A stretch of 64,000 nt of DNA from Streptomyces sp. NRRL F-5122 (GTDB lineage Bacteria > Actinomycetota > Actinomycetes > Streptomycetales > Streptomycetaceae): contig NZ_LMWH01000081.1 of NCBI RefSeq assembly GCF_001507435.1, positions 62,001 to 126,000 of the forward strand. The letters run 5' to 3'. Position 1 is the first letter of the stretch. Each line of letters opens with the position of its first letter. Positions 41,294 through 50,462 of the stretch are shown here, in pieces. The position numbers were made by a program, and so were the translations under genes. Under the pieces are notes generated by a model. The model saw only the letters and a list, made by a program, of their open reading frames with translations, was not told the DNA's origin and searched no databases.

Positions 41294-42133
41294 TCACTTC
41301 GACGGTGCAGCGCCGGCGCGCTGCCGGTTGAACTCCCGGACGTTGCGCAGATGCTCCTCGTAGCTCGATGTGAACCGGGTGTCGCCCGACTTGACCGTGA
41401 CGAAGAACAGCCAGTCGCCCGGTGTCGGGTTCAGCACCGCGCGCATTGCGTCGCTGCCCGGGTTCGCGATGGGCGTCGGGGGCAGACCCATGTGCCGGTA
41501 CGAGTTGTAGGGGCTGTCCATCCTCGTGTCGTCCAGGCTGGTGTCCAGCGTGAAGCGGTCCTTCGCGTAGTTCAGGGTGGAGTCCATCTGCAACGGCATG
41601 CCGCGCTGGAGGCGGTTGAAGATGACCCGGGCCACCTTGCGCATGTCCTGGCTGGTCGCCGCCTCGGACTGCACGATGCTCGCGATGGTGACGGTCCGGT
41701 AGACGCCCATCGCGGTGCGCGGGGAACCGGCGGTGGTCGTCCCGCCTTTGAACCTCTTGTTCGCGGTGTCGACCATGTACTGCAGCACGGACTCGGGGGT
41801 GGAGTTCTCACGGAGCGGATACGTGGCCGGGAAGAGGTATCCCTCGGGGTTGCCGTGCGCTTCCTGCGGCAGTCCCAGCTGGGCCTTGGCCAGGGATTTC
41901 CGCGTAGAGCCCGGAGGCAGCCGGAGTGCCTTGTCGACGGCCCGGTAGATCTGGCCGGCACGCCAGCCCTCCGGGATGACGAGTCTGACCTGCCGGGGCT
42001 CATCACCGCTCGTCAGAATCAGCAGCGGCACGGCCACGACGGCGCCCGCCACGATCGCCCCGGCCACGACGAAGGCGACCCGGGCGGGGCCGGTCAGTCG
42101 GGTCCGCTTCCCTGACGGGGTGTTCGTCTCCAT
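41294..42133 (-). CDS. mltG: Endolytic transglycosylase MltG-like protein
   Basis: This 279-residue protein has one N-terminal membrane segment (VAFVVAGAIVAGAVVAVPLL) followed by a YceG-like domain. The region with the catalytic Glu reads IASIVQSEAATSQDM, followed by VARVIFNRLQRGMPLQMDST and the NPTPGDWLFFVT terminus. It cleaves nascent glycan strands and releases 1,6-anhydro ends. It is shorter than the mltG that normally sits between ruvX and aroE homologues, so it is likely a second paralogue. TACGGT 6 nt before the ATG suggests a leaderless message. Confidence 0.9.
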   Translation of the reverse strand: METNTPSGKRTRLTGPARVAFVVAGAIVAGAVVAVPLLILTSGDEPRQVRLVIPEGWRAGQIYRAVDKALRLPPGSTRKSLAKAQLGLPQEAHGNPEGYLFPATYPLRENSTPESVLQYMVDTANKRFKGGTTTAGSPRTAMGVYRTVTIASIVQSEAATSQDMRKVARVIFNRLQRGMPLQMDSTLNYAKDRFTLDTSLDDTRMDSPYNSYRHMGLPPTPIANPGSDAMRAVLNPTPGDWLFFVTVKSGDTRFTSSYEEHLRNVREFNRQRAGAAPSK

Positions 42134-42139
42134 ACGGGC

Positions 42140-42145
42140 ACCGTA
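42140..42145 (-). promoter_or_regulatory. Leaderless -10 box for mltG
   Basis: TACGGT on the minus strand is 6 nt before the ATG at 42133, inside the 43-nt gap after the ABC exporter stop. No ribosome site is present. Confidence 0.45.
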
Positions 42146-42176
42146 ACCTGCCGAACCCGACAAACCCGGCATATCT

Positions 42177-43979
42177 TCATCTTGTCGTCTCCAATCGGGC
42201 GTCCCGCCGGACGAGGGCCGTGTACCTCCCGCCCAGATCCAACAGTTCCTCGTGCGTACCCCGTTCGACCGTGCGCCCGGAGTCGAGGACCACGATCTGG
42301 TCGGCCCCCCGGACGGTGGACAGGCGGTGGGCGATGGTGAGCGTGGTGCGGTTGGCCGACAGGGCGTCGATGGCCTCCTGGACTGCATGCTCGGTGCGCG
42401 TGTCGAGCGCACTCGTCGCCTCGTCGAGGATGAGCACCGGCGGGTCGCGCAGGATGGTGCGGGCGATGGCGAGCCGCTGCTTCTCACCGCCCGAGAAGCG
42501 GTGACCGCGCTCGCCGACGATCGTGTCGTACCCGTCGGGCAGTGCGGCGATGTGGTCGTGGATCTGGGCCGCCTTCGCGGCCGCGTGCAGCTCCTCGTCG
42601 GTGGCGTCCGGCTTGGCGAAGCGCAGATTGTCGGCGACCGAGGCGTGGAAGAGGTAGGTCTCCTGGGACACCACGCCGACCGCGCGGGCGAGCGTGTCGA
42701 AGTCCAGGTCGCGCACGTCGACCCCGTCGAGCATGACCCGCCCGCCCGTCACGTCGTACAGCCGCGGCACCAGGTAGCTGAGCGTCGACTTCCCGGAGCC
42801 GGTCGCGCCGACCACGGCGAGACTCCCGCCGGCCGGGACCGTGATGTCGATGTCCTCGAGGATCGGACCGCTCTGGTCGTCGTAGTGGAACTCGACGCCC
42901 TCGAAACGGATCTCGCCCTTGACCCGGTCGAGATGCACAGGGTCGGCGGGCTCGGTGATGTCGATGGGCAGGTCGAGATACTCGAAGATCCGCTGGAAGA
43001 GGGCGAGCGAGGTCTGGATCTGGACACCGGTGGCCAGCAGGCTCACGGTCGGCCGGAACAGCCCCTGCTGCAGCGAGACGAACGCGACGAGCGTGCCGAT
43101 GGAGATGGAGGGGCCGCCGAGTTGAAGCGCGACACCGGCGGTCCAGTAGATGACGGCCGGCATGGCGGCCATGACGATCGTGATGACGGCCATGCGCCAG
43201 CGGCCCGCCATGTTCGACTTCACCTCGAGGTCGACGAGCCCTTCGGACTCGTCTTCGAAGGACTTGGTGAGCGAGTCGGCACGCCCCATGGTGCGGCCGA
43301 GCAGGATGCCGCTGACGGACAGCGACTCGGTGACCGTGGCGGCCATGGCGGCCATCTGCTTCTGACGCCGGGTGGCGATCTTCTTGCGTTCGTTGCCGAC
43401 CCGGCGGCTGATCCATACGAACAGCGGCAGCAGGAGCAGCGAGACGACGGTGAGCCGCCAGTCCAGGGCGACCATCGCGACGATCGTGGCCACCACGCTC
43501 GTGAGGTTGGAGACCAGGGAGGTCGCGGTGGAGGTGACGGTCGCCTGCATGCCGCCGATGTCATTGGCGATACGGGACTGGACCTCGCCGGTGCGGGTGC
43601 GGGTGAAGAAGGCGAGCGACATGCGCTGCAGCCGTCCGTAGACGGCGGTGCGCAGGTCGTGCATGACACGCTGGCCGACCGTGGTGGAGATCAGGGTCTG
43701 CAGCACACCGAAGACGCTGTTGACGACGGCACTCAGGATCATGCCGAGCGCGAGCAGGCTCAGCAGTCCGGTGCGACCCTGCGGGATCGCAACGTCCAGG
43801 GTCTCCTTGAGCAGGAACGGCGTGGCGACGGACACGAGGGACGCGGCGCCGACCAGCAGGCCGACGATCGCGAGACGGCCGCGGTACGGCTTGAACAGCT
43901 TCAGGATGCGGCGAACCTGCCGCGGTCGCTCCGGCGCGTCGCCGGACAAGGGGGCCGGGGTGGTGTGCTCGGGATGCAT
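42177..43979 (-). CDS. ABC exporter, fused membrane and ATPase domains
   Basis: This 600-residue type IV exporter half-transporter has six membrane helices within about residues 30-330. The ATPase domain has every canonical element: GATGSGKST, the Q-loop in VGVVSQETYLF, FSGGEKQRLAIARTIL, LILDEATSALD and IAHRLSTV. It should work as a homodimer with two active sites, in contrast to the asymmetric pair at 45.8-49.4 kb. A MarR regulator is divergent, 141 nt away, and the intergenic repeats suggest it represses this gene. The likely role is efflux of lipophilic compounds. Confidence 0.92.
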   Translation of the reverse strand: MHPEHTTPAPLSGDAPERPRQVRRILKLFKPYRGRLAIVGLLVGAASLVSVATPFLLKETLDVAIPQGRTGLLSLLALGMILSAVVNSVFGVLQTLISTTVGQRVMHDLRTAVYGRLQRMSLAFFTRTRTGEVQSRIANDIGGMQATVTSTATSLVSNLTSVVATIVAMVALDWRLTVVSLLLLPLFVWISRRVGNERKKIATRRQKQMAAMAATVTESLSVSGILLGRTMGRADSLTKSFEDESEGLVDLEVKSNMAGRWRMAVITIVMAAMPAVIYWTAGVALQLGGPSISIGTLVAFVSLQQGLFRPTVSLLATGVQIQTSLALFQRIFEYLDLPIDITEPADPVHLDRVKGEIRFEGVEFHYDDQSGPILEDIDITVPAGGSLAVVGATGSGKSTLSYLVPRLYDVTGGRVMLDGVDVRDLDFDTLARAVGVVSQETYLFHASVADNLRFAKPDATDEELHAAAKAAQIHDHIAALPDGYDTIVGERGHRFSGGEKQRLAIARTILRDPPVLILDEATSALDTRTEHAVQEAIDALSANRTTLTIAHRLSTVRGADQIVVLDSGRTVERGTHEELLDLGGRYTALVRRDARLETTR

Positions 43980-44072
43980 GGGCTCCTACGGGCGGTGAGA
44001 GGGACATACAGGGCTCTGGCTGCCGCGGGCAACCCGCAGCGGTGTCATGGTGAGGGCCAACGGACCCCCGCT

Positions 44073-44116
44073 CATTGTTACCTATACTCACAATGAACAG
44101 CATCCTGATATTGTTC
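44073..44116. promoter_or_regulatory. MarR operator region with two overlapping inverted repeats
   Basis: CATTGT (44073-44078) and ACAATG (44090-44095) form one exact repeat around TATACT. GAACA (44095-44099) and TGTTC (44112-44116) form a second. TATTGT (44109-44114) stands 6 nt before the marR ATG, so that gene seems leaderless and its -10 box lies inside the second repeat. Confidence 0.6.
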
Positions 44117-44120
44117 CCGC

Positions 44121-44591
44121 ATGAGCGCCCCAGATCCCGACGACCTGCTCGCCGAGCAGCTCCTGCGGTTCACCCGCCGGGTGCACCGCATCCAGAAGCG
44201 CCATCTGGAGCAGTGCGGACTGGGCATCACCCCGGCCCAGTCCCGGCTGCTGCGCACCCTCGCGCACTTCGGCTCACCGCCCCGGATGGCGGATCTCGCC
44301 GAGCGCCTCGAAGTGGTGCCGCGAGCGGTGACGACGCTGGTCGACGGCCTCGAGGCGAGCGGGAGGGTGCGCCGGGCACCCGATCCCACCAACCGCCGGG
44401 TGATCCGGATCGAGATCACGGACGAGGGCCACACCGCGCTTCGGGAGCTGCACGGCGCACGCAGGGCCGCCGCCCGGGAGATCCTGGCTCCGCTGACGGA
44501 CGGGCAACGCGAGATGCTCGGCACCCTGCTCGACACCTTGATGGACGGCGGGGACACCCCCGCCATGTCCGGGCGGGACCGGCGCTGCTGA
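44121..44591 (+). CDS. MarR family transcriptional regulator
   Basis: This 156-residue protein has the MarR winged helix: LTPAQSRLLRTL equivalent ITPAQSRLLRTLAHFG, MADLAERLEVVPRAVTTLVD, GLEASGRVRRAPDPTNRRVI, then a dimerising C-terminal helix with LTDGQREMLGTLLDTLMDG. It very probably represses the divergent ABC exporter and itself. No Shine-Dalgarno is present and the position of TATTGT indicates a leaderless mRNA. Confidence 0.9.
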   Translation: MSAPDPDDLLAEQLLRFTRRVHRIQKRHLEQCGLGITPAQSRLLRTLAHFGSPPRMADLAERLEVVPRAVTTLVDGLEASGRVRRAPDPTNRRVIRIEITDEGHTALRELHGARRAAAREILAPLTDGQREMLGTLLDTLMDGGDTPAMSGRDRRC

Positions 44592-44748
44592 CGGCGGATC
44601 ACCACCGGAGCGACAGCAGGATCGGCATTTCGCCCGCACGATCCCGATCGACCGCCGACTGCCGGGCGCGGCGGCCACCCGGGCCGCACCGGCCGGCGAC
44701 GAGCGGCCGAAGACGTCCGTTCGCCGTACCCGGAGTTCCGCGAAACGG

Positions 44749-45527
44749 CTAGGACTCCAGGTTCTCCCTGTCCCCCATCACCACCACCGGACGCCGTTCC
44801 GGGTCGAGCGCGTGCAACAGGTAGTCCAGACCGTCCTCCGGCAGGGTGACACAGCCCGACGTTCCGTCACCGTGGTCCACGTGCATCCAGATGCCGCCCC
44901 CCTTCTTCTGACCCTCGGGACGCGTCGGGTCGCTCGGCGGCGTACCCGGGATCCGGTTGTAGTCGATCGCGATGACATGGTCGAAGTCGTTGCGGTGCTT
45001 CTCGCCCCAGCCCTTCGGCACCCGGTACGACAGCGTGTTGTGGTCGTACGGGAGCCCGGAGCGCGGGTAGTCGAGGACACCACCCGCGTCGGTGAGCGTG
45101 AACACGCCCACCGGAGTGCGCAGATCGCCCTCGTGATGGTCCGTCGTCCAGCCCGCTCGCCCGTTGTGACCCCACCAGCGTCCGGCCTCGTACCAGACGG
45201 AGCCCTCCCTCTCGTAGAACACGACCTCCGAGTCCGGTGAGTCCTCGGCGTCGCCGTAGACCACCACGGCCTGACCGGTGTACGCGGGGATGCCGGCGAC
45301 AGCCGTTCACCGACCCCTGGAAGGCGACCTTCCGTATCCGGCCTGCCGATGCGTGGTTCGGACATGGCGGCAGGGGGACCCGCCGCCCTGGTGGGCGCAC
45401 GGGCACCGGGCGACCGGCCGGGCTCCGCACCGGAACCACCGCACGCCGACAGGAACATCAGAAGCACACCACAGGCCGCACCCAGGGCTCGTGAGCGCGC
45501 CGTGCCGTTCACATCACCTGTTCGCAT
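44749..45527 (-). pseudogene. L,D-transpeptidase-family lipoprotein disrupted by a frameshift
   Basis: The first part, from ATG 45527, encodes a lipoprotein signal (LGAACGVLLMFLSACGGSG with lipobox Cys) and runs to GVGERLS. The catalytic part lies in another frame ending at 44749. It contains IPAYTGQAVVVYGD, GDLRTPVGVFTLTDAGG and the YkuD-type active site HVDHGDGTSGCVTLPE with the Cys nucleophile. The frames meet around 45295-45303, where one missing base would restore GERLSAGIPAY. The catalytic frame hits a TGA just upstream of the junction, so it cannot supply its own signal. The enzyme would cross-link or attach to peptidoglycan if intact. A restart at GTG 45267 would give a cytoplasmic, useless protein. 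Confidence 0.75.
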
Positions 45528-45529
45528 GT

Positions 45530-45600
45530 GTCATATCGTCACATTATCTTTCCGGCAATCAGGTATATATGGCGTAATCCGCCTACGTGTCGCGAAGATG
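45530..45600. promoter_or_regulatory. AT-rich divergent promoter island
   Basis: Around 45530-45600, between the transpeptidase and ABC genes, are TATATAT (plus strand), TAATGT (minus strand, about 18 nt before the lipoprotein ATG) and other A+T-rich elements, in sharp contrast to the flanks. About 165 nt of leader then precede the ABC gene. Confidence 0.4.
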
Positions 45601-45767
45601 AGCCCCCGCGCCCCATCCGGCCGGAAAACCGTTTGCCTCCGACCACGTCGCGAGGCGACCCTTTCACGGTTTGTTACGGGCAATCGCGGACGCCCGTAGG
45701 CGCTCCCCCTGGGGGGCGGCTACGCGCCACGGCCCCGTCCATCACTGACACGAGCCACTGGGACGTC

Positions 45768-47588
45768 ATGCAGATCCAAGACCTTCCGTACCCCGATCCG
45801 GGGGTGCCGGACGCGCGCTCCGGGCCCCGGTTCCTGTGGTGGCTCGGCCGCAATCAGCTCGGCGGTCAACTCAAGTCCCTCGCCTGGGGGCTGCTGCACT
45901 TCCTGTCCGTCTGCGGGCTGCCCTTCTGCGTCGGTTTCGCGGTCCAGGCGGTCGTCGAGCGCTCGGGGGCTCGTCTCGCCCAGACGGGCGGACTGCTCCT
46001 GTTGTGCGGGCTCGGCATCGCGCTGGGCGACGCCATGCTGCACCGCACCGCCGTCACCAACTGGATCACCGCGGCCGCCCGGGTCCAGCAGCTCCTGGCT
46101 CGCCGTACGGCGCTGCTCGGCTCGGCCCTGACGCGCCGGGTCGCGGCCGGCGAGGTGGTCGCGGTGTCCACCGGCGACGTGGAGAAGATCGGCTGGTTCG
46201 TGGAGGCCGTCTCGCGCTTCAGCGCGGCCGCACTCACCGTGGTGGCGGTCTGTGTGGGCCTGCTCGTGTACCAGCCCGCCCTCGGTGTGATCGTCGCGGT
46301 GGGCGTGCCCGTGCTGGCCCTCGCGGTGCTGCCGCTGCTGCCGCGGGCGACCCGGCGGGCCGACACCCAGCGCGAGAAGGCGGGCCGCGCCACCGAACTG
46401 GCATCGGACACCGTCGCGGGCCTCAGGGTGCTGCGTGGCATCGGTGGCGAGGAGTTGTTCCTCGACCGCTATCGCAGGGCCTCTCAGGAAGTCCGCACCG
46501 CGGCGGTGCGCAGTGCCCGGATGTGGTCGGTGATCTCGGCACTCCAGGTACTGATGCCAGGATTGCTGATGATCGCCGTGGTCTGGCGTGGTGTGCAGCT
46601 GGCCCACGAGGGCCGGATCGCCGTCGGCGAGCTGGTCACCGTCTACAGCGCCGTCATGCTGCTCACCTATCCGCTGCAGCACTTCCAGGAGATCGCCATG
46701 GCGTACTCCTTCTCGCGGCCCTCCGCCCGGCGCGCGGCCCGGGTGCTGTCACTGGAGCGCGCGACGGACTCCCGGGGGTCCCGCGAGGCCACTGTGCCGA
46801 CCGGAGACCTCTACGACCCGACGACCGGGCTCCTGGTACCCGCGGGGCTGTTCACCGCGGTGGTGTGCGGCGACCCGGACGCGGCAGGCATGCTCGCCGA
46901 GCGGCTGGGCGGACATCCGGCCGAAGAGGGGACCTCGGTGCTCCTCGGCGGCATCCCGCTGGACGAGCTCCCGCTCCACTCGGCACGGACGGCCGTCCTC
47001 GTCCAGGACAAGGACCCGGTGCTGCTGTCCGGTTCGCTGCGTGAGCTCCTCGACGTGCCCGCCTCCGGGGCGGTCGGCGCCGAGGCGGCGCTCGCCGCCG
47101 CCCAGTGCGGCGACGTACTCGACGCGCTCACGCAGGGGTCGCCAGCGGCCGACGACCCGATGGACGCCCGGATCACCGAGCGCGGCCGGTCCCTGTCGGG
47201 CGGCCAGCGCCAGCGGCTCGCCCTGGCCCGGTCACTGATCACCGACCCGCAGGTCCTCGTCCTGGACGAGCCCACCTCCGCCGTCGACTCACACACCGAG
47301 GCCCGGATCGCCGAAGGCCTCAGGACGCTGCGGGCGGACCGGACGACGGTTGTGTTCACCTCGTCGCCGCTGGTCCTGGACCGCGCGGATCGTGTCGTGC
47401 TGGTGCACGAGGGACGGGTCGCGGCGGTGGGCCCGCACCGGGAGCTGGTGCGGGACGACCCCCGGTACCGCGCCGTCGTGACCCGCGAGACCGACGAGGA
47501 GTCCGCCGCCCGGGACGGCGCACCGACCGACGACGGGCTCACCGAGCGTGTACTGGCCGAACTGGAAGAGATCGAGGAGACCGCATGA
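45768..47588 (+). CDS. ABC exporter half, degenerate Walker A but intact signature motif
   Basis: This 606-residue half-transporter has a membrane domain at about 40-320 and an ATPase domain at about 350-590. The Walker A position (about 366-376) reads VVCGDPDAAGM, without the GxxGxGKST loop and its lysine. The Q-loop is present in VLVQDKDPVLLSG, the signature is perfect (LSGGQRQRLALARSL, about 477) and Walker B is VLVLDEPTSAVD. The switch histidine is lost (VVFTSSPLVL). The neighbour, overlapping by 4 nt, has the opposite pattern, so the two form an obligate heterodimer. The ATG at 45768 is preceded by GGGA only. Confidence 0.92.
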   Translation: MQIQDLPYPDPGVPDARSGPRFLWWLGRNQLGGQLKSLAWGLLHFLSVCGLPFCVGFAVQAVVERSGARLAQTGGLLLLCGLGIALGDAMLHRTAVTNWITAAARVQQLLARRTALLGSALTRRVAAGEVVAVSTGDVEKIGWFVEAVSRFSAAALTVVAVCVGLLVYQPALGVIVAVGVPVLALAVLPLLPRATRRADTQREKAGRATELASDTVAGLRVLRGIGGEELFLDRYRRASQEVRTAAVRSARMWSVISALQVLMPGLLMIAVVWRGVQLAHEGRIAVGELVTVYSAVMLLTYPLQHFQEIAMAYSFSRPSARRAARVLSLERATDSRGSREATVPTGDLYDPTTGLLVPAGLFTAVVCGDPDAAGMLAERLGGHPAEEGTSVLLGGIPLDELPLHSARTAVLVQDKDPVLLSGSLRELLDVPASGAVGAEAALAAAQCGDVLDALTQGSPAADDPMDARITERGRSLSGGQRQRLALARSLITDPQVLVLDEPTSAVDSHTEARIAEGLRTLRADRTTVVFTSSPLVLDRADRVVLVHEGRVAAVGPHRELVRDDPRYRAVVTRETDEESAARDGAPTDDGLTERVLAELEEIEETA

Positions 47589-49402
47589 TCGGCGTGGCGC
47601 CACCGGTGTACGACCCGGCGGCCCCGACGGTGGCGAACACGCTGCCCGTGGGCGCCCCCACGACCGTCCGCACCTACGTGGCCGAACTGTTCCGCCGGCA
47701 CCGCCGGGCCTTCCTGCTGCTCGTCGCGGTGAACACGGTCTCCGTCGTCGCCTCCATGGCGGGTCCGTACCTGCTGGGCGGCCTTGTGGAGCGCGTGTCG
47801 GACGACGCCCGGGAGCTCCACCTGGAGCGCACCGCCGCACTCTTCGTCCTCGCCCTGGTCGTCCAGGCCGTGTTCGTGCGGCTGGTCCGCCTGAACGGCG
47901 CCGTGCTCGGCGAACGCATGCTCGCGGATCTGCGGGAGGACTTCCTCGTGCGCTCGGTGGGGCTGCCCCCGGGCGTACTGGAACGGGCCGGGACGGGAGA
48001 CCTGCTCTCCCGGATCACCACCGACGTCGACCGGCTCGCCAACGCGATGCGCGAGGCCGTACCGCAGCTGGCGATCGGCCTGGTGTGGGCGCTGCTGCTG
48101 CTCGGCGGCCTGACCGTCACCGCTCCGCCGCTCGCCGCGACCGTACTGCTCGCGCTGCCGCTGCTGGTGATCGGCTGCCGCTGGTACTTCCGACGTGCCC
48201 CGTCGGCCTATCGCTCCGAGGCCGCCGGTTACGCGGCAGTGGCCGCCGTCCTCGCCGAGACGGTGGATGCGGGACGCACCGTCGAGGCTCACCGCCTCGG
48301 CGAGCGCCGTATCGCTCTCTCCGACCGGCGGATCAAGGAATGGACCGCCTGGGAGCGCTACACACTGTGGCTGCGCTCGGTGCTCTTCCCCGTTGTGAGC
48401 ATCACGCATGTCACGATCCTCGCCTCCGTGCTGCTCATCGGCGGGGTGTTCGTCCTGCACGGCTGGATCGGCGTGGGCCAGCTGACGACGGGCGCGCTGA
48501 TCGCGCAGATGCTCGTCGACCCGGTGGGCCTGATCCTTCGCTGGTACGACGAGCTGCAGGTCGCCCAGGTGTCGCTGGCCCGGCTGGTCGGGGTCCGCGA
48601 CATCGAGCCGGAGGCCGGCGACACCTCACTCACACCCGACGGACGCGACGTCGAGGCCGACGAGGTGCGCTTCGGCTACCGCGCCGGAGTCGACGTGCTG
48701 CATCGGGTCTCCCTCGAGGTGGCGCCCGGTACGCGGCTCGCCCTGGTCGGGCCGTCCGGTGCGGGCAAGTCCACGCTGGGCCGGCTGCTCGCCGGGATCT
48801 ACGCGCCCCGGGACGGCCGGATCACCCTCGGGGGTGCGGAACTGTCCCGCATGTCCGCCGAGCGCGTGCGCTCGCACATCGCCCTGGTCAACCAGGAGCA
48901 CCACGTCTTCGTCGGTTCACTGCGCGACAACCTGCTGCTGGCCCTCCCCCACGCCCGCCACCAGTCGAGCGAGGAGGCGACCGCGGCCGCCGCCGACGCC
49001 GAGCTGTGGGCAGCGCTGGCGGCGGTCGACGCGGACGGCTGGGCACGCGCCCTGGACGACGGTCTGGACACCGAGGTGGGCTCCGGCGGTCTGGCGCTCA
49101 CCCCGGCCCAGGCACAGCAGATCGCACTGGCCCGGCTGGTGCTCGCCGACCCGCACACGCTCGTGCTCGACGAGGCGACCTCCTTGCTCGATCCCCGCGC
49201 GGCCCGCCATCTGGAGCGCTCACTGGCACGCGTCCTGGACGGGCGCACGGTCGTCGCCATCGCGCACCGACTGCACACGGCGCACGACGCCGATGTGATC
49301 GCCGTGGTCGAGAACGGACGGATCAGCGAGCTCGGCAGCCACGACGAGCTGGTCGCCGCGGACGGCGCGTACGCGGCGCTGTGGCGGTCCTGGCACGGCT
49401 GA
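47585..49402 (+). CDS. ABC exporter half, intact Walker A but degenerate signature motif
   Basis: This 605-residue half-transporter has an N-terminal membrane domain of six helices and an ATPase domain from about 355. Walker A is canonical (GPSGAGKST, about 389-397), the Q-loop is in ALVNQEHHVFVG, Walker B is TLVLDEATSLLD and the switch His is in IAHRLHT. The signature LSGGQ is replaced by LTPAQ in GLALTPAQAQQIALARL (about 505). With its partner it makes one competent ATP site and one dead site. Start and upstream stop overlap as ATGA. The substrate is unknown, and no regulator or substrate gene is adjacent. Confidence 0.93.
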   Translation: MIGVAPPVYDPAAPTVANTLPVGAPTTVRTYVAELFRRHRRAFLLLVAVNTVSVVASMAGPYLLGGLVERVSDDARELHLERTAALFVLALVVQAVFVRLVRLNGAVLGERMLADLREDFLVRSVGLPPGVLERAGTGDLLSRITTDVDRLANAMREAVPQLAIGLVWALLLLGGLTVTAPPLAATVLLALPLLVIGCRWYFRRAPSAYRSEAAGYAAVAAVLAETVDAGRTVEAHRLGERRIALSDRRIKEWTAWERYTLWLRSVLFPVVSITHVTILASVLLIGGVFVLHGWIGVGQLTTGALIAQMLVDPVGLILRWYDELQVAQVSLARLVGVRDIEPEAGDTSLTPDGRDVEADEVRFGYRAGVDVLHRVSLEVAPGTRLALVGPSGAGKSTLGRLLAGIYAPRDGRITLGGAELSRMSAERVRSHIALVNQEHHVFVGSLRDNLLLALPHARHQSSEEATAAAADAELWAALAAVDADGWARALDDGLDTEVGSGGLALTPAQAQQIALARLVLADPHTLVLDEATSLLDPRAARHLERSLARVLDGRTVVAIAHRLHTAHDADVIAVVENGRISELGSHDELVAADGAYAALWRSWHG

Positions 49403-49407
49403 CAGTC

Positions 49408-49434
49408 GGGCCGCCGGTTCCGAGCCGGCGGCCC
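49408..49434. terminator. Stem-loop terminator of the heterodimeric ABC operon
   Basis: GGGCCGCCGG and CCGGCGGCCC form an exact 10-bp stem with a 7-nt loop just after the stop codon. Confidence 0.8.
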
Positions 49435-49656
49435 GTCCCGGATCGTGTCCCACCGCCCCCGCGTACCTGTGCCGTCCTGCGACCACGGTTGCCGTTGCGC
49501 AGTGACGTTGCGGAGTGGAAGGCTGGAGGTGGCAACGGCGCGGGGGACGTGCCGCGGCCACCCGCTTCGGAAGGGCACGGCCCGTGCACGGCGCTACCCG
49601 TGTCCGCCGTGACGCACGCGGCGGTGCCCGGTTCCGTCCCATATCTGGAGGTACCC

Positions 49657-50127
49657 GTGGACAGCACCGACGGTTGGGGAGACGACGTCTACCAGCCCGA
49701 CGGATCCGAGGTGCAGGACGACGCGGGGCTGCTCGACTCCGAGGACACCCTGCTCGCCGACGGGGTCGGCGACCCTCTCGACCGGGGCTGGTCGCCACCG
49801 GAGCGGCCCTGGGCCGTGGATCACGTGGGAGTGACCGCGTCCGAGGGGCACCGTGGGGAAACCCTGGACGAACGGCTCTCCGAGGAACTCCCGGACATCG
49901 CGATCCCCGACGGCGACGGTATCGGGGACTGGATGGACGGCGACGGGGAACCTCTGGACAGCGAGGTCGGCGACGTTCGCTCGGGCCGCCTCGTCGCTCC
50001 CGGTGAGGGGGCGCACGAGGACGAGGAGAGCGGTCTGATCGCGAGCGACGTCGGCATCGACGGTGCGGCGGCGTCGGCCGAGGAGGCTGCCGTGCACATC
50101 GTCGACGAGGACACCTCGTTCAGCTGA
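49657..50127 (+). CDS. DUF5709 family acidic protein
   Basis: This 156-residue, very acidic protein (about one residue in four Asp or Glu) matches DUF5709. It begins [20 protein letters not shown] and contains [20 protein letters not shown] and [11 protein letters not shown]. No catalytic or membrane element is seen. The GTG at 49657 has TGGAGG six bases upstream. It precedes the L31 gene by 34 nt on the same strand. A mimic of nucleic acid is conceivable for so acidic a protein but is not supported further. Confidence 0.82.
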   Translation: MDSTDGWGDDVYQPDGSEVQDDAGLLDSEDTLLADGVGDPLDRGWSPPERPWAVDHVGVTASEGHRGETLDERLSEELPDIAIPDGDGIGDWMDGDGEPLDSEVGDVRSGRLVAPGEGAHEDEESGLIASDVGIDGAAASAEEAAVHIVDEDTSFS

Positions 50128-50161
50128 CACCGCCGGTCCCCCGCCACCCAGGGAGCAGCCC

Positions 50162-50437
50162 ATGCAGCAGGACAAGCACCCCGACTACCACCCCGTCGTC
50201 TTCCGCGACCGCGCCGCCGGATACGCCTTTCTCACGCGATCCACCGCGAGCAGCGACGAGACCATCGAGTGGGACGACGGAGAGACGTACCCGGTCGTGG
50301 ACGTCGAGATCTCGTCCGAGAGCCATCCCTTCTACACGGGCAAGGCGCGGACCGTGGACACGGAGGGCCGCGTCGCCCGGTTCGAGCGTCGGTACGGCGG
50401 CGCGGAGCAGCAGGGCGGCCGGGAGGCGGACCGGTAG
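50162..50437 (+). CDS. rpmE2: Type B 50S ribosomal protein L31
   Basis: This 91-residue protein starts [16 protein letters not shown] and ends with the [22 protein letters not shown] block, as in type B L31. It lacks the zinc-binding CxxC cysteines of type A L31 and is the isoform made when zinc is scarce. In Streptomyces such paralogues are usually controlled by Zur, but I see no TGAAAATGATTTTCA-like box upstream. The start ATG has GGGAG eight bases before it. Confidence 0.93.
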   Translation: MQQDKHPDYHPVVFRDRAAGYAFLTRSTASSDETIEWDDGETYPVVDVEISSESHPFYTGKARTVDTEGRVARFERRYGGAEQQGGREADR

Positions 50438-50462
50438 GCAGCCCGCCGTACCCCGGCCCCGG

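Noticed and set aside
42177..49402. One multidrug locus containing all three ABC genes
   Set aside because: The first exporter is on the opposite strand with its own MarR regulator, and the transpeptidase lies between. The two systems look independent.
50128..50161. Zur box before the type B L31 gene
   Set aside because: No sequence resembling the A+T-rich Zur palindrome is present in the upstream region.
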